Origin: Heterotrichella gracilis
Taxonomy: Eukaryota; Sar; Xanthophyceae; Tribonematales; Xanthonemataceae
Reading direction: 5' to 3'
NCBI GenBank assembly: GCA_032358255.1
Contig: JAULBX010014759.1
Location: 30,119-94,118 of the forward strand
Length of the DNA: 64,000 bases
The stretch's first letter is position 1; each line of letters starts with the position of its first letter. The translations under genes and the position numbers were made by a program. The notes under the pieces are model-generated. The model did not search any database. It was given only the letters and a program-made list of their open reading frames with translations, and was not told the origin of the DNA. Below, one piece after another: positions 9,601 through 21,100 of the stretch.

Positions 9601-12600
9601 CCTACACCAAAACCCTTCGCGCACCTCTCTCCGCGACCTCCCCCAGACTGCTGTCATCCTCCTCCACCACCCCACCCGCCAGGTCTCTCCAAATCCCCAG
9701 CGCCCCAGCCGCATCACCATGCCCCGCCTTCAACAGCGCCAGCGCGTGCCAATGCCCTCTCTGCCCCAGAACCCCCTCCACCCCCGCCACATCCACACGA
9801 TTGTCCCCCCTGGCAAAACCCTCCAGTAGGGTGAGTGCTCCCAGGTCTGACAGGAGGAGGGAGGCAAGGGTGTCGATGCCAGCTGGAGCCTCCACGCCCT
9901 CTCGCCCTCTGATCCGGAGCAGGTAGTCCGCCACCGCTTGTTTACCCTAGGGATTTTGGGGAACGGGGTTAGTGGATCGACTGTTGCTCGCTTGGGAGAG
10001 GGTTTCAGTGGCGCATTGGGGTATAGGTGATAATCATTTTGATTACAAGCCCTGGGGAGTAATTGGAGGGTTCTCCCGCTCAAATTTCATTCACATCAGC
10101 CTCTCTCCATCAAGCATCGGTTTTTTTAGTGTTTCCCATACGCCATTCCGTCGCACCCACCCACCTCCAACGCCAACAGTGCAGCATGCTCCTCCGCATC
10201 CCCCCCGCCCCCCCTCCCATTCCCATTCATCCTGCCCACCCCCTTGTCGATCATCGTGTGCAGCTCTTGCAAGGGGGGGTGCAGGCCCCAATACCTCTTA
10301 GAGGGGAGGAGGTGGTGCCAGGTGGCGGCGTAGGACGGGAACAGGGGGAAGAGCTCAATGGGCTGAAACAGGGAGGTGGAGCATTGCTCCAGGAGCTGCA
10401 TGGCGCGCTGGAATTGGAGGTCTGCATGGGATAGGAGGAGGATTAGAGGAATCTGCACAGGAATACAGCTTCCACATTACTACTGAATCATGCAAAAATT
10501 TAACCTTGCTCATCCCACATTTCACCCTAGCCCATACCCTTACCATGATATGAGCAGCCGCGCCAACCAGCGCCAGCACCCGCACACCATCCCGACCCTG
10601 GTCACACATTTTCCCGCTCCAGCCCAAACCTTCTAGCTCGGCCCTCACCATGGACGAGCAGCAGTGCTGCCGGCGTCCGCGCGGTTTCTGCCCACGGCGC
10701 CCCTTGTCCCGCCACCAGCGCCACACTCCAGCAACAGCCCCATGCTTCAACCCTAAAGTTGTGCCACACCCTTGCCCAAACCTAGCCCGGTCCTCACCAT
10801 GGATGAGCAGCCGCGCTGCCTGTGCCCCCGCATTTTCTGGCAAAAGGCGCCCCCCGCATCGCCCCCAGCCACAGTCCATCTCAACCTCACACCCTAAAAC
10901 CATGCCCAACCCTAGCCCAACCCTCACCATGTATGAGCAGCAGGGCTGCCTGCGACCCGCACGTTTTCAACCCACGGCGCCCCCTGCCCCCATCCCACCT
11001 TACCCCACACCCCAGCCACAGCCCAATACCATGAACCTGAACCCTAAAATCATGCCGCACCCCAGCCCCAACCCTAGCCCGCCCCTCACCGTGTATGAGC
11101 AGCAGTGCTGCCTGCGCCCGCGCGGTTTCTGCCCAGGGTGCCCCCTGTCCCGCTGCTGCCTCCGCCAGTGCCAGTGCTGCTTCTATTCTCCTGGAGGCCA
11201 TGAGCTGCCTGGCCTGGTCCTCAAGGGGGATGGGGCGCAGGAGCCACACCTGGGGAGAATGGATGGAGAAATTACTTTGCATTTTCTTTGTATGCGCATC
11301 TGATTATTACTAACATGAATGAATACCATGAGCTGCCTGGCTTGGTCCGCAAAGGGGACGGGGTGGAGGAGCCACACCTGGGAAGGGAAACAGATAAGGA
11401 CACTTATTTTGCATTTTTAAATGCAAACATCTATACCATTTGTATTATACCATGCATAACCCTGGCCATTCCCTACCTACCGAAGACTGCAGGGGCTCGG
11501 GCCTTCAAGCCCAATGGAAAACCCTACCCCGCCGTTACCAGGCAACTCCTCCCTTGGCCATGCAACCCCAGCCCCGACCTCCAGTAAAAATCCCTAGCCC
11601 GGAACCCTACCTTGCTGTAACCCGCCACCACCAGGCAGCTGCCCGCAGGGTTGCCCGCAGCAACCATGCTCTGCCCGGGTGCTGCCCTCCCCACACACAA
11701 TCGACTGCACCCCCCTTGCGCCGCCGCGATCAAACACGTGCACCCCACCCTCCAGAAAGAAAACCCCTGATAAACTGAGCCCAAACCCTACCTTGCTGTA
11801 CCCCGCCACCACCAGGCAGCTGCCCGCAGGGTTGCCCGCCGCAACCATGCTCTGCCCGGGGGCCGCCCTCCGCCCCTCCCCATAGGCTATGGTCTGCACC
11901 CACCCCGCGCTGTCCCGATCAAATACGTGCACCCCGTCCTCGCACACCGCCAGCACATAGAGCCCGCTGTGCAGCAGGGCGCAGGGGGGAGAAGGGAAGG
12001 TGAGGCCGGCACTGGTGGGGCTTCCCTGTTCATCCACTAGGATGCCGGCCTGATCCTGCAGGAGGTTGGAGATTTGAATGTTTGGATTTTGGCAGGGTAA
12101 AAAAGCAGAGCAGGGTTGCCAGCAGCAGCCCAGGGCGCCTTCGCAACCAGCTATAATTACACCACCACCACCACCACCACCCACCGCACCATGAGCAGCA
12201 GCGCCAGCCCCGCCTGTGGCAATGCTGCCAGCAGCAGCGGGCAGGGAGACTCCGGAGCACCAAAACAAGCTCAAAGCACAACACACCACCACCACCCACC
12301 GCACCATGAGCAGCAGCGCCAGCCCCGCCTGTGGTAGGGCCGCAAGCAGCAGCGGGCAGGGCAACTCCGGTGGCACCGAAAACAGCTCCGAGCACACCCC
12401 CGACCCCGGCTGCAGCAGCAGGTACTTAAAGGGAGTGCACAGCAGCAGGCGGCCGCCCACCCACGCCATGGACTGCATGCAGGGGGTGATAAATTGATTG
12501 CAGGAACGGGCAAAACGGCAAATGCACGAGCGCAAGGGGAGCGTGCAGGCACAGGATGAAGGGGAAGGGGGTTTTCAGATAGCAGCAGGCATTTTAAGGT

Positions 12601-14298
12601 TGTGCACAGCAGCAGGCGACCACCCACCCACGCCATGGACTGCGCGGTAAGGGGAGGGGAGAGGGGGGGTACGGGCTTGATCCAGCGGCGGGGGGCTTGC
12701 TTACGCCAACTAAGACTACGCTTGTGCACGCAGTGCAGTGTGCAACCCCGCTCTTGAAGCTACACCCTAAACCGCCAGCAGGGAGCCAACACCTGCACAT
12801 GTGTTGAGCGATAATCCTTTTGCAATCCTCGCCCTTCCAGTGACAATCAGCTGCAATGCAGATTAACCCACCACCCGCCTGCGCCCCTTGCCCAGGTGCC
12901 ACCCCATGCACGCCGCAACCGCGAATCGCATTGGTTTACGCAACATGCACCTGCGTATCGTGACCGTGCTTGCAATGCGTATGCACACTCACATGCCGTT
13001 CAGGATGCCAGCGGTATTGTCCACGCCATGCTCCTCGTACACAAACCATGCTAATATTTTCCTATTGTTTATCAAATTTAAATGAAATATATAATACAAC
13101 CATCCTCATGCACCCCCTGGGTGAATCGACTGCCACAGGATGCACCACCCCCCATCCCCGAACCATGTCACCACCACCACCACCACCACCCACCTTGATC
13201 CCAAATGGCTCCGGCAGCTCAATCTGCTTCACACACAGCGTGCTGCTGCCCAGCGTGCCCGTGGCATTGCCCACCGCGTGCACCTCGTACACCACCACCC
13301 GCACCGACCGCTTGGAGGATTTGACCGCCACGGCCAGCATGGGGCGGTGGTGGGGTGCTGGGTGGCTGGCTGTGAACGAGGTGATTCCCCTCATCCCTGC
13401 TAGTAGCTGACCCTCTAGGGTTTCCGTGTCCAGCAGGGTGAGGGTCCCATCGCAGAGGATGGCCAGGCGGTGGGCGGTGGGGAGGTGGGTGATGGCGAGC
13501 AGCGGCTGTAGGGGTGGAGAGTGGGGGTTATGTGGGTATGGGGGGAAGGTGATAGGGGGCTGATGGTAAGCTGTGAAGATGGTCTGTGTCGAGAGTTAGG
13601 TATGTATGGTGGTTTGTTGGGGGGGTCGGGGAGCGAGAGGGTGTTGGTGAGTATGTGTGGAGGGGTATGGTGGGTGATGGCCAGCTGCGGTGCGGTCCCT
13701 CAGAGGGACTTCTGAAGACGACGGGGTTGGGGTTTATTTGGTGTTTAGATACGATGGTCGAGAGATGGGTGACTTTGCGGCATGCCATGTGCTGGATGGC
13801 ATTCGAGCCGTTTAGTTTCTGTTGGGATGGCTGGGACTATGCAACTATAGGAGGATGCAGATTACTTGCAACTGTGAGTGCCACGACTGGAAGGCTTTAA
13901 GCAGCAACGTTTGCAACTCCACATGCCAGCCAGGGCGATGACTAAGCATAGTCGAGCCTGTGCCAAAACATGTGTGGCCAAATGTAATTGTCCATAGGCA
14001 AAAAGTGTTTTTTCAAGGTTTAGCTCCAGTTGAAACAGGTCCCAGCGGCACAACTTGTGTGCATGCATATGCAGTGCCTCACCTTCTTCCCCACATGCTT
14101 CCTGGCTGACAAGCTGAACTTGACCGAGTTGTGCGAAAAGTGCACGTGGTATTCCTCCAGCTGCCCATCAGACAGCCCCAAGTACACCTTGGCTCCCGAG
14201 TTGGCAACGGCAACGCAGGATATCGTCGAGGTGCGTATGGGGTGCTCGTGGGCAAGCCACGATTCAAAAGCACTCCTGGCGGGGCCATCCCACGCCAT
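6655..14298 (-). CDS. VPS39: Vps39/Vam6-like HOPS subunit
   Basis: Thirteen phase-consistent exons: 14083-14298, 13194-13505, 12305-12472, 11792-12055, 11090-11249, 10240-10421, 9625-9946, 9254-9387, 8717-8977, 8130-8228, 7509-7701, 7127-7320 and 6655-6849. They total 899 aa, close to animal and plant Vps39. An N-terminal CNH (citron homology) beta-propeller fills about residues 30-370 (VYLGLSDGQLEEYHV, RLAILCDGTLTLLDTETLEG, SMAWVGGRLLLC, GILVDEQGSP, VWLLRPIPLEDQARQLM). An alpha-solenoid of clathrin-like repeats follows. The last exon is the Vps39 domain 2 zinc motif VCRVCHTRLG...FVVYPNGVTVCYQC. HOPS tethers late endosomes to the vacuole through Rab7. Exon 9 encodes a Gly-rich insertion (GGGGGGGGG). 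Introns around exons 3, 4 and 5 carry copies of exon edges. The alternative, Vps3/TGFBRAP1, fits less well than plant Vps39. Confidence 0.94.
10645..10990 (-). repeat. Three intronic copies of the VPS39 exon 5 donor end
   Basis: The end of exon 5 (11085-11150, reading QAALLLIHG with donor GTGAGG on the minus strand) recurs at about 10928-10985, 10795-10850 and 10645-10710. Each copy contains the GCGCC...CTGCTG...CTCAT/GTCCAT...GGTGAGG pattern with its donor. Together with the genuine site this is a four-step ladder at roughly 145 bp spacing. Confidence 0.88.
11326..11385 (-). repeat. Intronic copy of the VPS39 exon 5 start
   Basis: The genuine acceptor and first codons of exon 5 (11190-11251, VWLLRPIPLEDQARQLM) recur at 11326-11385 as a near copy reading VWLLHPVPFADQARQLM, complete with CCCAG acceptor. 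The copy is open over this stretch and could act as a mutually exclusive or cryptic acceptor. Confidence 0.88.
11607..11695 (-). repeat. Intronic copy of the VPS39 exon 4 end
   Basis: The end of exon 4 (11785-11880, AGNPAGSCLVVAGYSK plus GTAGGG donor) recurs about 180 bp further along the minus strand at 11607-11695, including GGGCAACCCTGCGGGCAGCT and the donor. Another decayed fragment follows it. Confidence 0.88.
12178..12246 (-). repeat. Intronic copy of the VPS39 exon 3 end
   Basis: The end of exon 3 (12297-12360, encoding LPQAGLALLLM, donor GTGCGG) is repeated at 12178-12246, including GGCGGGGCTGGCGCTGCTGC and the flanking GGTGGTG run. A matching copy of the exon 3 start (SMAWVGGRLLLCT with its acceptor) lies on the other side at about 12595-12655. 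This exon is therefore echoed in both neighbouring introns. Confidence 0.88.
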
Positions 14299-15151
14299 CC
14301 CTGCTCACTGTTGTAGCTTCATCACACAGCAATCTTACAGGAGGAGCACTCTGCAGTAAGCAGTTTCAGATCTAATATACGGTACAGCAATTTTGTCATC
14401 GGCATCTGCCCCTCTGATTGAGATGGGCGCCATGAAATCTATTGAGACGGGTGGTACCCCTGCCATGCGGTCTGAGCCTAGCCAGGTGGGTTTTTGTGAA
14501 CATCAAGTTACTGAATGCACGCCGATATGCCCTTCTTGCACGGTGCAATCTTGGGTACAAGGGCTTTGCATGCATGCATTGTTCGCAGTGAAGTTTTCAT
14601 CATAATAACATTGCTCCCCTGTTACAAACTTCCAAAAAATTAATTGGTTGACTGACAGCTTGAAGTTGACTTGGCTATTTACAGACGTTGATTGGCGCGC
14701 AGGTCCTGCTTGTTTGTTTTTTAAGCCTGTCACGAAGGTAAGTCGTGACTGGTGACGCTAGGTGCCTGCAAAGGGACACACTGAGCTGCATTTCAGACGT
14801 GCAGCGGGTGTCGTAGTTTTGGGACAGCACACCTCTCAGCAATGGACTGACGAACTGAGGGCTTTAACCAACTGTCAGTCAAAGGTATTTCTATTAGCCT
14901 AACGTGTTTCCAACCGAGTTTGACCGGTGTGTGCTTTACTTGCTCTCCTTTCACTGCTTCTTTAGTGCTCAACTACCTTGTCAAGCCATAGACCCAACCT
15001 GATATGGTTAACGAGGTGCAACAGTATCGCGGTTGTTGTTGTTGTCTTACCCTGATACTTAAACACGTTTTACGTTTGTTTCTTGCAACGACCCTCATTT
15101 ACATCAACCTTGACTCAGGACCTAAGCTTTGCCTTTATCAAAGCTCGCACC
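14299..15151. promoter_or_regulatory. Shared upstream region of VPS39 and TOP2
   Basis: This 853 bp lies between the divergent start codons of VPS39 (14298) and TOP2 (15152). It must contain both promoters and leaders. The composition is near-neutral, with no recognisable coding exon. No specific element can be assigned. Confidence 0.5.
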
Positions 15152-18100
15152 ATGGAGATAGACCTCATCAACGATGAGAACCATGCCCACCTTGGAAAGG
15201 TGCGTGGCCCAGCAAGTTGCCATGTACATCACCTTTGGTTGTATCCTGTATGTCACCTTTGGTTGTATTCTAAATATGCACTATGCGTCCACACCACATC
15301 ACAGCACGGACGTTACCTGGCCACTGAGCACTTGGCTAGCCTGCAGTCTGCACGTTCCGCTGTTGTGCTTGAGCAAGTCTCACTGGGTGCGATTGCTTGT
15401 ACACCTGTGTAACTGTTTCTGATGACCCCCACTCTCAACTGTCGTTGACCGTGCATTGCTAGTGTTCCGTTGTATGCATGCATACTGGGAACGCAACCTT
15501 TCAGCCAATACAGGGTGCACCGTTGATACAAGACCTGGGTTTGACCTGGGTTTGATACTTGTCTCGAACTAACCATCCTTCTATGTGCAGGGAGGCTTGG
15601 CCTCCTCAAGCCACGCAGCGCAGCCGCTGGGGAACAGCAACAAGCAGAACAAGCAGAAGAAGACGATTGAGGAGATCTACCAGAAGAAGAGCCAGCTTGA
15701 GCACATCCTGCTGCGCCCTGACACCTACATAGGCAGCACTGAGAAGCAGCAGCAGCCTATGTGGATCCACGATGGCGAGAAGCTGGCCTTCAAGACCATC
15801 AGCTTCGTCCCTGGGCTGTACAAGATCTTCGACGAGATCCTGGTGAACGCAGCTGACAACAAAGCAAGGGATGCAACCATGGACACCCTCAAAGTGGAGA
15901 TTGACGTGGTGAGTACTGTGTAGTGGCTGTGCTATGTTAGGACCACCTGCCTGGCGCCATGTGTACATGGCTGACTGCCACCTTGCTATATGGGAATTGC
16001 AAGTGTCTTGGGCTGTCTTGGGCTGGTGCAAAGTAACCAGTGGCTGAACCGTTTGTGCACCTTGTTGCAGGAGGCTAACACCATCAGCGTGTTCAACAAC
16101 GGTAATGGCATTCCTGTTGAAGTGCACAAAGAGGAGAAGGTGTATGTCCCGGAACTGATCTTTGGCCACCTGCTCACCAGCTCCAACTACGACGATGACG
16201 AGAAGAAGGTAAATGGTATGAGTGATCGTCACCCTCGATGATCCTTCAGGGTTTCCCTAAGGATTCCACTAGGGCCATCCCAGGTGAGGGAGAAAAAAAT
16301 TGCCAGATACTCTAAATTGTGCCGCTCTGATTGAATATGGGTCACCCAGATCCGCCTCTGTTGTGACTCAAAATTGGTGACCACTCACTGTGCAGTGCCT
16401 TTGGGTGAATAGAGTCGGTTGCACTGCTGGGTTACCAGCTAGCGCTTGGCAAGTCAGCGCAGCTGGCGCAAAGCATGTAAGGCTAATACCAAGCTCCCTG
16501 GATTACTGGAGCCATGTAATTTTTCGACTCACTGTCGCAGGTTGTCGGAGGGCGCAACGGCTACGGTGCCAAGCTGGCCAACATCTTCTCCACGCAGTTC
16601 ATTGTGGAGACCTGCGACGGCACCCGCCAGAAGCGCTACAAGCAGGTGTTCACCAACAACATGCAGGCCAAGGAGGCCCCCAAGATCTCGGCATGCAAGA
16701 CCACAGACAACTGGACCAAGATCACCTTCAAGCCTGACCTGGGCAAGTTTGGCATGCAGTGCCTGGAGGAGGACACCATTTCCCTGATGCGCCGCAGGGT
16801 GTATGACCTGGCTGGAGTGCTGGGCAAGACTGTTAAGGTATGCAGCTCATGTGAACTTGTAGTACGAAATCAGGATCATGCTATTGCCAACAAATTGTAG
16901 AATAGGTATTGTAGTCTGGATCATGCATGGAGGGCCTTCTGTTGAGTATAAATCCAGGAACAAAGATCAGGCACAGTCACCAAGTTACAAGTCAGCCCCA
17001 GGCCTGCTGGTCCTGCCATTACCCATTGCACCATAGAATGCGTCGGTCACCTATGCATCCCTCCCACCTGCAGGTGTACTACAACACCTCCCGGCTGCCA
17101 GTGAAGACTTTCCAGGAGTACGTCGACCTGTACCTGGGGCCCAAGGAGAACGGCGCGCCCCGGATCTACGAGAAGATCGGGGAGCGCTGGGAGGTGTGCA
17201 TCAGCGCCACAGAGGGCCAATTCCAGCAGGCAAGTGGGTGCATGGCGCAATGGGACAAACTTGCACCAGATTTACACTGGGGCGAGGGGCAGAAGCTTTT
17301 CCAGTAACAGAAGCAATTGCATTGCAGTGATTCCAAAACTTTTGCTCATTTCTAGGTTACATTTCTTCAAGGTGTGCCTGATGCCATGCCGCGCGCATCA
17401 TGCAAAGGAGGACTGCCGTGGCACCAAGAGCGTTTCACGAGCACCAAGCATTTTTAAATGGCACATTGGTGGTTGTGATGGTTGTGTACTTCCACCTGCA
17501 GGTCAGTTTCGTCAACTCCATCTGCACCTACAAGGGAGGCACGCACGTCAACTACATCGTTGACCAAGTCAGCAAGTGAGTCTCCCTTTCCCCTTTCCTG
17601 CGAAATCCCTTGACAAATGTTCCCTCTTGTGTTAAGGAGTGACATGCAACTCTGCAAATCGTCAATAGTTTTAGCCCTTTAAATTGCGCACGGCCACAGC
17701 TCACATCGCTCACACCCAGTCTCTTTGCGCAGGTCCCTGTGTGACATGCTGAACAAGAAGAACAAGCAGGCCAATGTCAAGCCTTTCATGGTCAAGAACT
17801 ACCTGTGGGTGTTCATCAATTGCAAGATCGAGAACCCTGCATTCGACTCTCAGGCAAGGACTTCCCTGGCAGCCTGAATTCTACACTATGTGCTTTGTGG
17901 GTTGGCCCAACCTGGTATTCTTTGCTCGTTGGTGCTGCTGTAATTGTCTGAATCCTTTTGCACTGTGTGCTTCGTGGGTGGGCTCTATTTGGGGTGATCA
18001 ATAATTGGGGTCGATTTTCCTGTCTGCTTGGAATTGTTTGCACTGTGTGCAAAGAAAGCCCAGCAGCTGCCCTTTCCCTTTCCCTTTCAGTGGAGGGGCT

Positions 18101-21100
18101 GAAAGCTTTAGCACTGCAACCCTCTCTGCTGCGCTGACCAAGGAGATATGCACACTAGGCAGCACTATGTACACAGCATCCGGCCCTTGGATGTGACCTC
18201 TGTGCTGCGCAGACCAACCCAATGCTGCGCGCCTTGCTCTTTGGCTACAAGCGCACAGCAGCATTATGGAATGTGTAGGGTTGGGCCTAAACCCTGACCT
18301 CTGTGCTGCGCAGACCAAGGAGAACCTAACCCTGCGCGCCTCCAGCTTTGGATCCAAGTGCGAACTGCCCGACCCCTTCCTCACCAAGGTGTTCAAGTGC
18401 GGCATTGCGGACAACATCCTCTCCTTTGCAACCTTCAAGCAGAACAAGGATCTCAAGAAGAGCGATGGGGCCAAGCGCCAGCGCATCGTGGGTGAGTATT
18501 ATAATAACTGTGAATTGATGGGTGTGACTGCAATGTATGGCCTGCAAAATCAGCACTGGCAGTGCGCATGACAAAGCATTTGTAGCTAGATGATGCCACA
18601 CTGTCAATTTGCGGACTTTATGAATATCACGTGATAGCTGCAGCTCATGAGTGGCAGTATACATCACTGCCGAATAGTCAGCAGCATGGCCAATACATCA
18701 AATTTCATGCATAAAAACCTGGACGGGTCTGAGGCATGCCACCAGGTCAGCACAATGGGGTGAGGAAAGGGCTTAAAGGCTTTGAAATACTCTGGCTGCA
18801 CTGCTTGAAAGTATGGCATGGCATGTGGTGGCTACGCGCAAAGAGGCATGCTACTAACCTTGCGTCTTGAATCGTTGCCAGGCATCCCCAAGCTGGACGA
18901 CGCCAATGAGGCTGGTGGCAGGAACTCCGAGCGGTGCACCCTCATCCTCACAGAGGGAGACTCTGCCAAGACGCTGGCGGTCAGCGGACTGAGTGTGGTG
19001 GGCAGGGACAACTTTGGTGTCTTCCCACTCAGGTGGGTTGGGTTAGGTGGGTTGGGCCTTCATATAAAATTGGTATTGTGCTTTCATTGGTTTGCACATA
19101 ACAACCTCTCGAACCGGAATGAGGAATCTGAGGGGCAATCTTCAATTGCAACTTGTCAAATGGCAAGCCCATTTTGGCAGTCGCCCTGGTGGCAGCGTAA
19201 TGTGTTGCGCTTGGGCCAGCACATAACGACATGCTTCATTGTGCGCCTGCAGGGGAAAGCTGCTGAATGTGAGGGATGCCAGCGCGGTGCAGATCTCTGC
19301 AAACGCAGAGATCCAGAACATCAAGCAGATCCTGGGCCTGCAGCATGGCAAGGTGGGCAGCGCACCATGGTTCCCAGCATATCAGTTCGTTCAGTCAAAC
19401 TGTAATTGAACCCACTGTTGCCTGTGCCCTCCTTGCTGTCATGAAGCCGCGCACACCAATGCATTGGCTGCATGGCTCGGCCTACGCACAGTAGCACACC
19501 ATGCACTGGAGCTAGTGAGTCTACAGTGTGCAGTTGTAATCACCATGAACTGATGTGACTGATATATGCTTCTGAAATACAAATAAATAATAAGAATTCA
19601 TTTGTTTGTGTTTCAGCAATACACTGACGTGAAGCAGCTGCGCTACGGCCACCTGATGATCATGGCGGACCAGGACCACGATGGCTCCCACATCAAGGGC
19701 CTCATCATGAACTTCTTCCACCACTTCTACCCATCCCTGCTCAAGCTGCCGGGCTTCCTCATCGAGTTCATCACGCCCATCATCAGGGTGAGGAACACAT
19801 GCGCATAGCACGTGCACAGCATGCCCATCAGCAGAGCATGCAGTGTACACAAACATACCGACTAGATTAGTATGTCCCTGGAGAAGGTGACAGTGCTCTC
19901 CAGCCACACATGTGCATGTGGCACCCATTGTGCGACGCGCACACTTAGTTGCATTATTTTTCCAGGCCACCAAGGACCGTCGCACCATCTCCTTCTACAC
20001 CATCCCTGAGTACGAGGAGTGGGTGGAGCAGCAGGGCGACCGCCAGCGCCAGTGGAAGATCAAGTACTACAAAGGGCTGGGGACCTCCACCCCCAAGGAG
20101 GCCAAGGAGTACTTTGCAGACATCCAGAAGCACAGGAAGGAGTTCCAGTGGGCAGGTATGCAACTTTTAAAACCAAACCACAAGCAACAGATCAGACCAG
20201 ATCTGTCTGCATTGTGTGGACATCAGGCATCACTTCCATCCCATTTTAAGGCATGAGATTGGTCTATGAATCGGTTATGATGCTGTGGTATCTTGACGTT
20301 TCCTTTCCCATCAGGAAAGCAGGAATTTTTGTTGTGTGTATCATATTGGTGATTCTCACCCTTTTTTGCTTGCGCTGTTCAGACGAGGACGACGGCGAGG
20401 CCATCAACATGGCCTTCTCCAAGAAGAAGATCGAGGAGCGCAAGGCGTGGCTGCGCAACTTTGTGCCCGGCACCTACCTGGACCACTCCCAGAACCGCAT
20501 CAGGTACACGGACTTCATCAACAAGGTAAGGCGCATACTGCCACTGTGGGCTGCAGGGCTCAGTTCGTGGTATTGCGGCGGTATTGATAACCAAACCCTT
20601 AACCCTACACTCTGACCTCACTCACTGTGCAATGCCACACTGTGGACATTTCTTGACCCCCGTCCCTACACCTATCTGAGCACGTTGTACACACGCGTTG
20701 CTTTGCGAATGTGTGCGCCTGAAAATCCTGCATGCTATTTCCACCTCCCAAAAGCCTACTCAACCCTCCCCTGCTCCCTACCCCGCTGCAGGAGCTGATT
20801 CTCTTCTCGCGTGCCGACCTTGAGCGCTCCATCCCCTCCATGGTGGACGGTCTCAAGCCAGGCCAGCGCAAGATCCTGTATGCGTGCTTCAAGCGCAACC
20901 TGCGGGCGGAGATCAAGGTGGGGCGTGGACATTGAAGGTGGCTGCTGACATGCACTGCAGGGCCATACTTGCATTCCATCACATGTCCGTAATGACGACC
21001 CGTGTCATGCACAATGCATGTGTTGCAGCAGTGTTGCCAAATGGCACCGCCGATGCTGACTCCGCCAAGGTGTCACTGCCCAACCATAGAAATTCGGACT

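Noticed and set aside
10355-11303. Long open frames on both strands across the VPS39 exon 5 region
   Set aside because: They read through the tandem exon-edge copies, which repeat GC-rich coding sequence without stops; the real product is the spliced VPS39.
12150-12185. Poly-His or poly-Thr repeat (CACCAC runs) as a coding feature
   Set aside because: Lies in a VPS39 intron on the opposite strand; simple sequence only.
11594-12535. 313-codon minus-strand open frame that could be taken as a single exon
   Set aside because: It runs through genuine exons 3-4 plus introns and echoes of VPS39. The spliced model keeps the CNH order and exact phases; the unspliced one duplicates segments.
12594-12660. 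An additional VPS39 exon reading SMAWVGGRLLLCT
   Set aside because: It duplicates exon 3's start but runs into unrelated sequence; the copy at 12305-12472 continues correctly into the CNH domain.
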